From Desulfobulbaceae bacterium (lineage in GTDB: Bacteria; Desulfobacterota; Desulfobulbia; Desulfobulbales; Desulfurivibrionaceae), in contig SJBG01000001.1 in the NCBI GenBank assembly GCA_004332195.1, positions 62,001 through 126,000 on the forward strand: 64,000 nt of DNA, in the 5' to 3' direction. Of this stretch, positions 26,780-36,318 are shown piece after piece; position 1 is the first letter of the stretch, and each line of letters starts with the position of its first letter. The notes under the pieces were generated by a model that had not been told where the DNA came from, ran no database searches, and saw only the letters and a list, made by a program, of their open reading frames with translations. The position numbers and the translations under genes are program-made.

Positions 26780-28136
26780 CCATCGTCCGGGTCCGGGTCC
26801 ACTGAATATGGTCGGCCAGCAACCCGGCCCCCTGCTCCTCCATAATACTTAGCAAACGCTGGCTTTTGGTCGAAGCGATATTATGCATAAACAGCAGAGG
26901 GATGGCCACCGTCAGACCCAGGGCGGTAGTCACCAGGGCCTGGGAAATACCTCCGGCCATCAGCTTGGGATCACCCGTGCCAAACAGCGTGATAACCTGA
27001 AAAGTTTCGATCATGCCCACCACCGTGCCAAGCAAGCCCAACAGCGGGGTCACCGCCGCCAGAATCTTAATGGTCGTCAACCCCGCCTTCAGGCGTGGAG
27101 TCTCGCGCATAACCGCTTCATTCAGCCTGATTTCCAGAGCTTCAGGATCCAGCGTGCGGTTTTCGTCGTAGAGGGCCAAAACTCGTCCCAGGGGATTGTC
27201 CAGCATCGGCCGTTGGGCTTGTTGTAACTGACCTTTTATGCGCCGGTCTTCAAGCGTCAGCACCACGAAGCGGACCACAAAAAGGACCAGGCCCAAAAGG
27301 CCCAGAGCCAGAATAATCACCCCAATCGCCCGGCCCTGCCTAACTCGTTCCAGGGGCGATGGCGACTGAACCAGTTGGGCCAGGATGGCTCCCTGCGCAG
27401 GATCCAGGGCAAAGAAAGCCATCTCGCCGGGGCTTGCGGCCTCCAGATTTCTGGCTAAACGCAAATAACGACCCTGGGGTTGGCGCGACAGTTGCAGAAA
27501 TTGATTGCGGCCTTGAATATGGGACAGGTACAGACCATCGGCAATGGCGTTAAATGACCCTACCCGCAAAATCCTATCAAGCTCCCGGCGGCCGTCAGGG
27601 CGCAGCACCTCGCCGTTGAACCATGTCACCCGGCCAGAGCCGACCATTTCTTCAAGGATCAGCAACCAGTACCGCGAAAGCTCGGCGATGTTGGGCAGCT
27701 TGCGACTGTTGCTCAGATGATGGATAAAGGCCAGGTCTTCGGGACGCTCAACCATGGTTAATGAGCTTAGCAACTGGGCATGAAAATCTCCCGCGAATTG
27801 ACGAACCACACCAAATAACTCGCCGAGATCACCCTGCCGTGCGTGCAGGTCGCCCTCTAGTTCCAGCACCTTTTTTTGGTTGGTCTCAAAAATCTTAAGC
27901 AGACGTTCTTGCCGTTTTTTCTCGACTTGCAGGGACTTACGCATTTCCTGAACCCGGCGATCGGCGGTTTCCAGGCTGCTTTTAAACTCCTGTTCTCGCT
28001 GTTGATTGACTAGCTCGGCGCTGACGGCCCGTTGGCGAAGCTCCTGGAGCAAGGTATCGAGCTCCGGACCGGCCCAGGCCGGATCGCTTAAGCAAAGGGC
28101 CTGAATAAGGGCAATGGCTATCAGAAAACCTTTCAT
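26763..28136 (-). CDS. TtpC-like MotA/TolQ/ExbB protein with long periplasmic coiled-coil domain
   Basis: 457 residues. A signal-like N-terminus is followed by a coiled-coil (roughly 30-110, rich in Q, E, R), a periplasmic domain, then three membrane helices with the ExbB signature (LLGLLGTVVGMIETFQVI, GISQALVTTALGLTVAIP). Size and layout match TtpC (about 450 aa), an extra ExbB-like subunit required for TonB2-dependent uptake in Vibrio. It overlaps DUF3450 by 4 bp. The gene name ttpC is used for Vibrio; orthology is inferred from context. Confidence 0.85.
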   Translation of the reverse strand: MKGFLIAIALIQALCLSDPAWAGPELDTLLQELRQRAVSAELVNQQREQEFKSSLETADRRVQEMRKSLQVEKKRQERLLKIFETNQKKVLELEGDLHARQGDLGELFGVVRQFAGDFHAQLLSSLTMVERPEDLAFIHHLSNSRKLPNIAELSRYWLLILEEMVGSGRVTWFNGEVLRPDGRRELDRILRVGSFNAIADGLYLSHIQGRNQFLQLSRQPQGRYLRLARNLEAASPGEMAFFALDPAQGAILAQLVQSPSPLERVRQGRAIGVIILALGLLGLVLFVVRFVVLTLEDRRIKGQLQQAQRPMLDNPLGRVLALYDENRTLDPEALEIRLNEAVMRETPRLKAGLTTIKILAAVTPLLGLLGTVVGMIETFQVITLFGTGDPKLMAGGISQALVTTALGLTVAIPLLFMHNIASTKSQRLLSIMEEQGAGLLADHIQWTRTRTMVERHG

Positions 28137-29245
28137 TGCCGACCCTCCGGGATCATCAATTGATTTTCCAAAATCATCAACCGGTTGGCCGAGCTTACCG
28201 ATTGATCCCCTAAGATTGCTAGTTGAGCTTCTGAGCTCATCGGTTGCCCCCCTTGATCCCCTGGAATCACCGGGCGGTTCTCTGAGATCACCAGCGGCAC
28301 TCGGATCAACTTCGGGGCCGCTTGCCGGGCGGCAACACGGAGACTCTGATGGATGGCCCGATTATGGCGACGCGCCAGGGGAATCCAGGTTTGCCGGTGG
28401 GGGTCCCAGAAGCCGCTTTCACGACGATCCAGGGTTTGATAGATCAGGGCCAGGCGACCAACACGCAGAAACTCGACAACGCGAGCCGAGTCCTCATCCC
28501 GGCCGGCTAAAACCAGTTTGCCTTGATAGGCCTCGATGGTCCGACCAAAGTCAACCTCGGCCTGATAAGCGAGCATAACTCGACGAAACTTTTCCGGGAT
28601 ACTGACATCAGCCCGAACCATCAAGGCCCGCAGACCCTCAACCCGCGCCTTTCGCTCCTCGGCAAGAAAGGGGATATCCGCTGAGACAAAATCTGCCAGC
28701 GTGTCGACCATGCGCAGCACCATAGGCAAAATCTCGCGCTGACTCACCTCGATATCTTTGATCTGCTGATCTAAAGCGACCATCTCAGCCTGTTGAGACC
28801 GAATCATCTGTTCCAGATTATCGTTGTAGATAGCCAGATTTTCCTGTTGCCGGAGCAAGTTTCGATACTCATGCAACAGCTTGGTTGTCGCCTCGTCCAG
28901 GTCGTTGATTCGGTTTTGCGAAGCCAGACCCTGTTGTAAAATAGCCGCCTCCGCTTCAATAATCCGCGTAAGCTGCTCGGAGGCCCAAAGTGCTGGTGGT
29001 GGCGATAAAAGAACCAAAGACCAGGCAAAGATGAGGCTAGTGAAGACCGTCCAAATAAGCCCTTTGGGTTTTGCTGACGACCCTGAGTCCGTTGCTGTTT
29101 GAGTGCGGTTAAAAAACAAGAGCGTTCCTCTTCTATGGTTGAACTTGCTGCGGATACTTCGAACATTATGCCCTGTGGGCAAACAGGGATCAGGGAGATC
29201 GCAGTATTGGACACCTGGGCTACGCAGCTTAAAAAGGCGGCGCAA
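28133..29245 (-). CDS. DUF3450-family periplasmic coiled-coil protein
   Basis: Open frame of 370 codons, but the first 40 or so residues do not look like a secretion signal, and the true start may be a TTG or GTG near 29120, giving TVFTSLIFAWSLVLLSPPPALWA as signal peptide. A long coiled coil (QQGLASQNRINDLDEATTKL; YNDNLEQMIRSQQAEMVALD) precedes the conserved FVSADIPFLAEERKARVEGL of DUF3450. Such proteins regularly precede TtpC. The C-terminal tail holds repeated SENRPVIPGDQ/SANRLMILENQ-like units. Function in TonB2-type transport is unknown. Confidence 0.85.
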   Translation of the reverse strand: MRRLFKLRSPGVQYCDLPDPCLPTGHNVRSIRSKFNHRRGTLLFFNRTQTATDSGSSAKPKGLIWTVFTSLIFAWSLVLLSPPPALWASEQLTRIIEAEAAILQQGLASQNRINDLDEATTKLLHEYRNLLRQQENLAIYNDNLEQMIRSQQAEMVALDQQIKDIEVSQREILPMVLRMVDTLADFVSADIPFLAEERKARVEGLRALMVRADVSIPEKFRRVMLAYQAEVDFGRTIEAYQGKLVLAGRDEDSARVVEFLRVGRLALIYQTLDRRESGFWDPHRQTWIPLARRHNRAIHQSLRVAARQAAPKLIRVPLVISENRPVIPGDQGGQPMSSEAQLAILGDQSVSSANRLMILENQLMIPEGRQ

Positions 29246-29543
29246 TGGTCACCATCACCCGCATGTCCGTGGTCGCACGAATCCCGTGGGGCACGCTGAT
29301 CTCGCACACCAGAATATCTCCGACCTTGGCCGGCATGGTTTTATCCTGGGCCAGAAATTCACCCTCGCCCTCTATGATCAGGATGGAAAGCTGCCCCTCG
29401 GAGTCGTGGGAATGAATGGGTAGTTGCTGACCCGCCCGAAAGTTGAAGCTCAGGATCTTAAAATAGGGCGAGTCGTGAACTAAAAATTTACTTAACCCCA
29501 GGTCATTAAATCCATTGGCTTCGTACAGATTGATCTTTTTCAC
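29229..29543 (-). CDS. Small single-domain cupin
   Basis: 104 residues. The cupin beta-barrel motif is present as IHSHDSEGQLSILIIEGEGEF (two histidines and a glutamate-like position for metal) with the second block VPHGIRAT. It lies between the broken receptor and the DUF3450 gene on the same strand, overlapping the long version of the latter by 17 bp. A metal- or heme-related role is suggested only by context. The sequence is intact. Confidence 0.75.
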   Translation of the reverse strand: MKKINLYEANGFNDLGLSKFLVHDSPYFKILSFNFRAGQQLPIHSHDSEGQLSILIIEGEGEFLAQDKTMPAKVGDILVCEISVPHGIRATTDMRVMVTIAPPF

Positions 29544-29677
29544 AGTGTCCCACTTTGTTGGGTTTGGGCTCGCGGCTTAACAGGCCACATTGGCCGGGTG
29601 ATCACCCGAAAACGAGCAGTTTCGCTCTAGTCCGACCGGCGCAAAGCGCGGCCAAAGAAAAAAAGCGGAGCTTGTTT

Positions 29678-31448
29678 TCAGAAGCTGCCTCGCCATGCGA
29701 GTTGAAAACTGCGCCCCGGCGCCTTAATCTCTTGACCGGAAATGCCTACGGTCAAATGCTCGTGGTAGGCCTTGTCGGCAAGATTTTTGACGCTGACCCG
29801 CAGCGATTGACCCAGCGCGTAGCGCCAGGTCACACCGATATCGGCGGTGGCAAAGCCGGGGGTGGGGTTCTCCGTGCCACGGGCAAATACGGTAGCCACC
29901 CGATCCTGCCTGCGGACCAGACGAAGCGTTGCGTCCGCCGTCCAGTCACTTGCCACCGTGCCCTCCCAGCCGAAGGAAAGTTCGTCGGCCGGCATCTGAA
30001 ACAGCGGCTCATTGAGTTCTTCGTTGTCGCCACGCAGACGAGAATAACTCACAGCAAGCCAGTAGTCATCAATAAACTGCCAGCGTGCTTGGGCCTCAAA
30101 GCCCGTGATGACGACCTCATCCACATTGCGTGTTCGCTTAATCGGCGCCCCGCTTGGATGGAACGTACCGGTTCGTTAAAACTCACTGTCCGAGCGTTTG
30201 AGACCGGTAGTTTGGGGCGGGTTGCCAACGGCGGCGGCGCGGCCTTCGACGATATCATGACGCAGTCCGGCAAGCACATTTAGTTTGCCAAAGCTCATAT
30301 CGTTTTGCAGGTAAAAGCCCAATGCTTCGATGCGCCCATCGCGGAAAGGGTCGTTGCGGGCAAAGACGAAGCGGGGCGGGTTTGCGATAAAACGTGCCGG
30401 TGCGGCTTTCATCCGCCAAGCATCAATGCCGAACGACAACAAATGCGCCGGATGAGCCAGCCAGTCGGCCTTAACATCCACCCCGTTGGTGACAAAGGAG
30501 ACCCGGCCTTCGGTAATATTGCGGGCGAGTGGACCGTTGGCTCGCGCAAAGATTTGTCGTTTCATCTCTTGGCGATAAACCCGCGCGTCAAAGTTGAGAG
30601 GGCGCTCCCCTAAACCCTGCCAGGTATAGCCAAACTCAAACAGACGCCTCTCTGTTTCAGGCGAGTGCAGGGTGGTGCTCACAACTTGCGGATGGGGATG
30701 GGGCCGGGTCGAACCAGGATACCAAACGTCCTTGTCGATGTGCCGCTGCAATGACAAACGCAGTTGCTGAACATTGTCGATGCGGAAACGATATTGACCG
30801 ATAAAGGCATTCGAGTCGTAACCCGTCCGCGCCACCCGGCTGTCGGGCGCGTCATAGTCGCCGATACGGGCCAGTGAAGCGCCAAGCATCAATGCATGGT
30901 CTGGGCTTGCAACGTTGACCACACTTGTGCCGCGAATGCCGCGGCTGGCGCTGTCGAAGATTGCCGCCGCATCTAAGCTGACTCGGTCGTCAAAACACGC
31001 CTGGGGCATCAGCACGTTGATGGCGCCACCCAACGCGCCGGTGCCGTACAGCACCGAAGCCGGCCCCTTGACCACCTCGACCCGCTCGGCCAGTCCCAAG
31101 GACAGCATTGACCCGATAGCGCCCGCCGGCTGAGCGGAATTAAGTCGCATACCATCCACCAACAGCACCACTCTTTCCTTCTTGAGTCCACGAATCACCG
31201 GATTCTGCCCTTGGGGGCTATCGCTGGCCACCGCCAGTCCCGGTCGGCCGCGCAGAACGTCGCCGAGATTGTTGGTCCCGCGTCGCAGCAGTTCATCCTG
31301 ATCAACAACGATGACTGCCGCCGGGGTCGCAAGAACATCGGCAGCATGCCCTTTGGCGGTAACGTTGACGGTGGGCAGAGCGTGTAAATTTTCCGCCGCC
31401 CGGGGCACAGGGTCCGCCGCCTGGACGACGGAGGCGGTTAAAACTGCA
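29678..31448 (-). pseudogene. TonB-dependent heme/hemoglobin receptor, truncated, deleted and stopped
   Basis: The plug domain is intact (LPTVNVTAKG, then DVLRGRPGLAVASDSPQGQN, VVLLVDGMRLNSAQPAGAIG, EVVKGPASVLYGTGALGGAIN) and the barrel follows to about 30176. There an in-frame TAA occurs after LKRSDSEF; the same frame reopens to 29678 (VVITGFEAQARWQF to the C-terminal FQLAWRGSF). Compared with family receptors about 100-130 barrel residues are missing at that point, so a deletion accompanies the stop. The N-terminal signal peptide is cut by IS3 element A. The HPHPQVVSTTLHSPETERRL stretch is reminiscent of heme receptors; the adjacent hutW supports this. Confidence 0.85.
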
Positions 31449-31520
31449 CTTCCCCCAGTATAGCGGACACACCGAAGAGTTAGGTTACAATAAATAACCT
31501 TATAACCTTGGAGGTGTAAA

Positions 31521-31825
31521 ATGCAAGAGAGCAGAAGGCATAGGACGTACGACCGGCAGTTCAAAGAAGAAGCAATACGGCTTGTGACAGAAGGCGGGCG
31601 ATCAGTAACAGAAGTAGCCCATAGCCTTGGGATTCACGAGAATCTGCTGCACACATAGAAACGAAAGCATAAAGAAGACCCATATCGGGCAGTTTCCCTG
31701 GCAAAGGCCACCTAAAGCCAGAGGAAGAAGAACTCAAAAGGCTGCTGAAAGAAAATGCCAACCTGAAGGATGATAGGGAAATCCTAAAAAAAGCGTTGGC
31801 CATCTTCTCAAAACACCCCAGATGA
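31521..31825 (+). pseudogene. IS3 element A orfA (helix-turn-helix subunit), stop and frameshift
   Basis: Begins MQESRRHRTYDRQFKEEAIR with the expected HTH (SVTEVAHSLGIHENLLHT). It then meets a TAG where related proteins have W (codon 46), and shifts frame a few codons later; the remaining sequence encodes the usual leucine-zipper region (LKRLLKENANLKDDREILKK). It overlaps orfB by 4 bp. Confidence 0.85.
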
Positions 31826-32702
31826 AATACTGGTTCATGGATCAGTATCGCTCCACACATGGGGTGCAGAGGATGTGCCGAGTCATTGGAGCATCAAGGA
31901 GCGGATATTACAGCAGGAAGATACAGCCTCAGAGCAAGAGGCAGAAGGAAAACGAAAAGATACTCATGGAGATAAGAGAATCACACAAAAACAGTCGCAG
32001 GGCATATGGAAGTCCGAGAATCACGGAGGATTTGCAGGCAAAAGGGACAAGATGTGGCGAAAACCGCGTAGCCCGATTAATGAAAATACATGGCATTGTT
32101 GCCAAGACAGCAAAGAAGTTCAAAGCGACAACGAACTCGAAGCACAATTTGCCTGTTGCTCCCAATCTCCTGAGTCAGAACTTTGAGGTAGAAAAGCCAA
32201 ATACCGTATGGGTATCTGATATTACGTATATTGCAACCATGGAAGGCTGGCTGTATCTGGCAGTAATATTGGATCTCTATTCCCGGCAGGTAGTTGGCTG
32301 GGCTATGAGCGACCGGCTGACATCCGGGTTTGTTGTCAAAGCCTTATATCAGGCCGTAGGGCGGAGGAAGCCCGGTACAGGATGTATATTTCATTCTGAT
32401 AGAGGGGTTCAATACGCAAGCTCTGATTTCAGGGATGCACTAAAGGCTTATGGTTTTATCCAGAGTATGAGCAGGAAGGGTAATTGTTATGACAATGCGG
32501 TTGCTGAAAGCTTTTTCCACACGCTAAAGACAGAGCATGTATATGATTACCGGTATGAAACACGGCCAGAGGCTATACAAAGTATTTTCGAATATGTTGA
32601 GATGTTCTATAATCGTAGATGTTCTATAATCGTCAGAGGAGGCATTCAGCGCTGGGATACCGTTCACCAGTATCTTTTGAACTGGAGGCCATGGCAGCCT
32701 AA
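31822..32702 (+). pseudogene. IS3 element A orfB (DDE transposase), C-terminus shifted
   Basis: The rve integrase core is intact: VWVSDITYIATMEGWLYLAV, FHSDRGVQYAS and CYDNAVAESFFHTLK supply the D, D and E residues. A 17-bp tandem duplication at 32600-32633 then shifts the frame just before the family end (RRHSALGYRSPVSFELEAMA), whose normal stop is at 32700-32702. Confidence 0.85.
32600..32633 (+). repeat. 17-bp tandem duplication in IS3 orfB
   Basis: AGATGTTCTATAATCGT occurs twice in direct succession (32600-32616, 32617-32633). Removing one copy restores the family C-terminus of the transposase. Confidence 0.9.
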
Positions 32703-32735
32703 CTTAACTGGAGTGTCCGTGAAAACGGGGGAAGA

Positions 32736-33900
32736 TCAGTTGCGCTCTCGACCATCCCATCCCCAATGATTCATGGAAAGCCGTTTCATCCGGACCTTCA
32801 TCGCCGCTCTTCTTCCGTAGGCAAACATTTCCGCCTGCAAAGGGATGTCGGCAGCAGGGGAGATTTTTCCCTCAAGAATGGCCGTGGCCAACGGCCCGCC
32901 CCTGAAGACGTTGAGCTGGTACATATCGCAGCCATCAAGCTGGGTCTCCTCAAGAAAGGTCCGAACATCCTCCTGCCAGATTTCCATGCTTTGCTCCGGA
33001 AATCCGTAAATCAGATCAATCACCGTTGCGGCTGAATTTCGGCTGGTCAGATCAGCAAGCATCGCCAGCGCCTGCTCGCGGTCGGCCACTCTGCCCATCT
33101 TGCGCCGAACCATGGTATTAAAACTCTGCACCCCAATCGAAAAGCGGTTGGCGCCGCCATCGAGGCACGCAGTGATCTTTTTCGAATCAAAACCACTCAC
33201 TCGGCCTTCAACCGTAACCTCACAGTCGTTGGCCAGCGGCAGAACATCCCGGATTCCCAGCAACAATCGCCGCAAATCAGCAGCATCGAGATCGCTAGGC
33301 GTGCCGCCACCGAAATAGACGGCATGAATGGGGTTTTGCCCCACCGCCTCGAGAGTTGCCGTCTGTTTCATTTCGGCAAGCAGGGCGCCGGTGTACTCAC
33401 TTGAAATACATTCCCTGCTGCCATACATGTAAAAGCCACAAAATCGACAGTGACTTCGGCAAAATGGGATGTGAACATACGCGGTCCGGCGCCGGTTTTG
33501 ATCCGGCCTGCCCGCAAGCCTTTGCCAAGTCGCGGCAACCTGGTCAGCGGGCAGGTGTTCACCGCCGGCCCCGGCATGAACGGCCGCTTTTTCCGTAAAG
33601 GCAAAACGCAGCGGATCAACATTTTCCCGAGCAAAGTAAATGGAGTTTTGCCGGTGCAGGCGCGAGGTTTCCTTGTTTGGATCACCCAAATTTGTTGCTG
33701 TTTTATTTTCCTTTACCGCCGGACCCTGCTCCATCTCTCCCTTGGCTGCGCGGATGATCTCCAACGTGATCACCGAAACGCCCCTCATCCGGGCAAACTT
33801 TTCCACGCCTTTTTGGGCCATGGGCCGGACAAAGAGCGGAACTTTTTTTTAAGGACTCAGTGGCCTCATCAGTCCATTTCAGCTTGCGGTGTTTTTGCAT
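32736..33900 (-). pseudogene. hutW: PCP_red-HutW fusion: anaerobic heme-degrading radical SAM protein, frameshifted and truncated
   Basis: The first codons (33900 to about 33850) encode a PCP_red-like start (KLKWTDEATESLKK). At an eight-A run (33844-33851) the frame shifts by one; the other frame continues with VPLFVRP-like codons, MAQKGVEKFARMRGVSVITL (rest of PCP_red), a linker, and a HutW/ChuW-type radical SAM domain (AYVHIPFCRSHCRFCGFYMY with the CxxxCxxC cluster site, then VYFGGGTPSDL). The protein ends in NHWGWDGRERN beside the IS3 element; about 90 C-terminal residues typical of the family are missing. HutW/ChuW open the heme ring without oxygen. The fusion is unusual. Confidence 0.8.
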
Positions 33901-34345
33901 GATAATATTGTCTTTTGTCGTAATTATTCGGTGGTTTTAGCGCGCGCGGAATCAAGTAGACCCTTATATATCAGTCCAAAATTAATATCTCAATACATTT
34001 TTGTGGACTGGTTAAAAAATCCTGCGCAACAAATAAAAAAGATTTACAAAAAAGATTTAATGATGATATAAATGTCGGCGAGACCCCGCCACCTATACAG
34101 ACCATGTTATTTTTTAATGAATGCCTAAAAAAAATATTGACACCTCAACTGTAGCCTGGTAGTTAGTTAAGTGAAACACTTTTCAAAAACCCTGATCGAG
34201 GATCTCAAGAGGTCAAAACAAAGCGGTCACGGACGTCAACGATGGCTGCCAAAGACATCAGGCTACCTTGAAAAATTAGCTATTTTGTTCGAGATCAAGG
34301 CAAGACTGTCAACTATCACCCAAACCATAGCCAGGAGGCACGATC
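33901..34345. other. AT-rich divergent intergenic region with truncated R1
   Basis: No gene. Contains an imperfect hairpin (CAGTCCAAAAT near 33975 and its complement near 34005-34018), a plus-strand promoter candidate TTGACA-17 bp-TAGTTA near 34139-34167, and the 43-bp R1 fragment at 34261. It separates hutW from the DUF2325 gene. Confidence 0.5.
34261..34303. repeat. R1 element, truncated copy E
   Basis: GGCTACCTTGAAAAATTAGC begins it and similarity continues to GTTCGAGATCAAGGCAAGAC, matching the outer 43 bp of copies C and D. The rest of the element is absent. Confidence 0.7.
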
Positions 34346-34648
34346 ATGAGTATCGCGGTAATCGGCGGCATCAAAAGACTGGAGACCCACTATCGGCGCG
34401 AGGCATCAAAGCGGGGCATCAATCTGGTGATTTTTAACGTTGCCAGCCGTGACATGGATCAAAAGTTGCGCCGCATGGATGCGGTGATCCTCTTCACCGG
34501 CCAGGTTTCCCATAACGCTCGCACCGAGGTGATTCGGGCGGCCCGTCGCCACCAGATCCCCCTTTACCAGCATCACTCCTGTGGTATTTGCACCCTGCGG
34601 GACTGCCTGGACTGTTGTTTGGACGCAAACAAACAAATCCAGGCCTGA
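34346..34648 (+). CDS. DUF2325 domain protein
   Basis: 100 residues, the whole length of a DUF2325 unit: IAVIGGIKRLETHYRREASK at the start, a central MDAVILFTGQVSHNARTEVI and a C-terminal HHSCGICTLRDCLDCC with five cysteines that may bind metal. Members are often found near iron and heme uptake genes, but their function is not established. A strong AGGAGG lies 7 bases before the ATG. The broken heme locus is divergently transcribed next to it. Confidence 0.8.
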   Translation: MSIAVIGGIKRLETHYRREASKRGINLVIFNVASRDMDQKLRRMDAVILFTGQVSHNARTEVIRAARRHQIPLYQHHSCGICTLRDCLDCCLDANKQIQA

Positions 34649-34733
34649 GAAAGCGAATTGTCTGGGGGTTAGGAGCGGCCGACAACAACGATTTGCGAAA
34701 TTTTCAATCCTTGCATATTGAGGAGCTAAGAGA

Positions 34734-35057
34734 ATGACGATGTACACCTCTTCCTTCGGCATTGATTACAGGAAAAACCACAACGCCCTTCACCTCAGCT
34801 TGGCCGGAGATTTTGACGGACCGGCGGCCTATCAACTAATCACCTTTCTGCAAAGCAGGTTTGCCGCAGGGGATCACATTTTTCTCAACACCGAAAAACT
34901 CCGCCGGGCTCTGCCAGCCGGCCGCAATGCTTTGCAAAATCTTTTGCGATGGGCGGGCATCCCGGCGGAATCTCTCTCCCTGAAAGGAGATCAGGCTGCC
35001 GCGATGGCCCCGGATGGCAGCGAAGTGCTTATTGGCGACCAGTGTTGCGGTGGCTGA
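34734..35057 (+). CDS. Small STAS-like protein
   Basis: 107 residues. ALHLSLAGDFDGPAAYQLIT then FLNTEKLRRALPAGRNALQNLL resembles the beta-alpha pattern of STAS/anti-sigma-antagonist domains, without a recognisable phosphoserine site. The C-terminus ends in CCGG. It follows DUF2325 by 85 bp on the same strand and may be cotranscribed. Weak assignment; hypothetical is the safe name. Confidence 0.5.
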   Translation: MTMYTSSFGIDYRKNHNALHLSLAGDFDGPAAYQLITFLQSRFAAGDHIFLNTEKLRRALPAGRNALQNLLRWAGIPAESLSLKGDQAAAMAPDGSEVLIGDQCCGG

Positions 35058-35128
35058 AATTGCTCACCATGTGGCCAGCAAAGTCGCACGAGCCGCAACC
35101 ACCAGCACAACCCTGCCGACTCTTTTAA

Positions 35129-35270
35129 GGCCACCTTGAAAAATTGCTCTTTCGCCCGATTTCTGCGTTATGCTCAAAAAATTATCCTCGGAATATCAAC
35201 CATATGCCTGCGGTAATTTTTTTTCGCATGCCTTGAACTCGAACAAAATAGCTGATTTTTCAAGGTAGCC
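35129..35270. repeat. R1 miniature inverted-repeat element, copy C
   Basis: 142 bp, inverted relative to copies A and B, of the subtype with GAACTCAAGGCATGCG-type interior (as copy D, read on the other strand). Flanked by TAA direct repeats (35126-35128, 35271-35273). Confidence 0.8.
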
Positions 35271-35322
35271 TAAATTTAGCAGGCTGTGGCTTGTTCCAGT
35301 TTGCTCAATTTCAGGGTGCCTC

Positions 35323-36303
35323 ATGAACGACGAAGCTACTGGCATAATCAGCCAAATAACGGCAACTCTCGCCTCAATCGGCGATTCTATGCTCGGCTGG
35401 AGTACTGCTAAGAAGCTTCGATTGATCATTGTCGTGCTGATGGTGATTCCGACGCTCGGTGGTTTGATCATTCTGAAAGTCGATGCCCAGTACCTGGAAT
35501 CATACTTGGTGTTCATGTTGCTGGCTTGGCTCATCCTGCTGCGTCCGCTGTCTACGTTATTAGGCCATTTCCTGGCGCTGCAAGAGCTTCACGATATTGA
35601 ACAATTTTGTCGGAAATTCAAAAGCGGAAATTACGGCGCCAGATTCGATTTGCCCCCACAACGGGCTGAAGAGAGTGACCTGCTGGCCCTTAAACGTCAT
35701 CTAAACTGGATGGCTCACCTCATTTCTCGTCGAGAGCGGCAGTTGGAGGAAGAACTGGGCAAAGCCCACCAGGATAGAGCCCACCACGAAAACATGTCCA
35801 TGCTGGATCCGCTCACCGGATTGCACAACCAGCGCGGTCTCCAAGCAAAGATGACGCAACTGATCATCGAAGCGACGGCCACCAATCGGCCACTGACCAT
35901 GATATTTATAGATATAGACAAATTCAAATCGGTAAACGACACTTTTGGTCACCAGGCAGGCGATGAGTTGCTACGCCATATGGGGCGAATTTTACGAGAC
36001 AATGTTCGCGAAGATATGGACGTTCCTTTTCGCTATGGCGGGGATGAGTTCGGAGTTTTGCTGGTCAACACCGAGCTTAAACATGCCAACGTCCTCGGTG
36101 AACGGATTCTGCAAACTTACAATACCGCCAAAACCGGTGACACTACCCTGAGTATCGGGATTATCGAAATGATTGCAACGGAAGGGGATCATCACCTCGC
36201 GACCGACAAGATGATGAAGATGGCCGATCAAGCCGCCTACAAGGCCAAGCGCAGTGGCGGTAATCGCATTCACACTATCCCGGCCAGTGTAAACAGGCCT
36301 TAA
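35323..36303 (+). CDS. Membrane diguanylate cyclase (GGDEF)
   Basis: 326 residues: two membrane segments (about 30-50 and 58-78), a linker, then a GGDEF domain with DPLTGLHNQRGL, IFIDIDKFKSVNDTFGHQAG and the active-site signature RYGGDEFGV. It makes cyclic di-GMP from GTP. No RxxD inhibitory site is clear. The next gene, 15 bp downstream, is an HD-GYP protein, so synthesis and breakdown may be paired. Confidence 0.92.
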   Translation: MNDEATGIISQITATLASIGDSMLGWSTAKKLRLIIVVLMVIPTLGGLIILKVDAQYLESYLVFMLLAWLILLRPLSTLLGHFLALQELHDIEQFCRKFKSGNYGARFDLPPQRAEESDLLALKRHLNWMAHLISRRERQLEEELGKAHQDRAHHENMSMLDPLTGLHNQRGLQAKMTQLIIEATATNRPLTMIFIDIDKFKSVNDTFGHQAGDELLRHMGRILRDNVREDMDVPFRYGGDEFGVLLVNTELKHANVLGERILQTYNTAKTGDTTLSIGIIEMIATEGDHHLATDKMMKMADQAAYKAKRSGGNRIHTIPASVNRP

Positions 36304-36318
36304 TGTAGGGATGACCGC

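Larger units (their letters stand above)
31449..32734 (+). mobile_element. IS3-family insertion sequence A, defective
   Basis: Terminal inverted repeats CTTCCCCCAGTATAGCGGAC (31449) and, reversed, CTTCCCCCGTTTTCACGGAC (to 32734) enclose orfA and orfB, both broken. It separates the truncated hutW from the truncated receptor, and no target duplication is visible, so DNA was probably lost on insertion. Confidence 0.85.

Noticed and set aside
29103-29245. Long N-terminal extension of the DUF3450 protein
   Set aside because: It overlaps the cupin gene and lacks signal-peptide character; a later non-ATG start is more likely, although it could not be fixed.
34171-34437. 88-codon plus-strand frame before the DUF2325 gene
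   Set aside because: It runs through the truncated R1 copy, overlaps the real DUF2325 start in another frame, and its sequence has no domain character.
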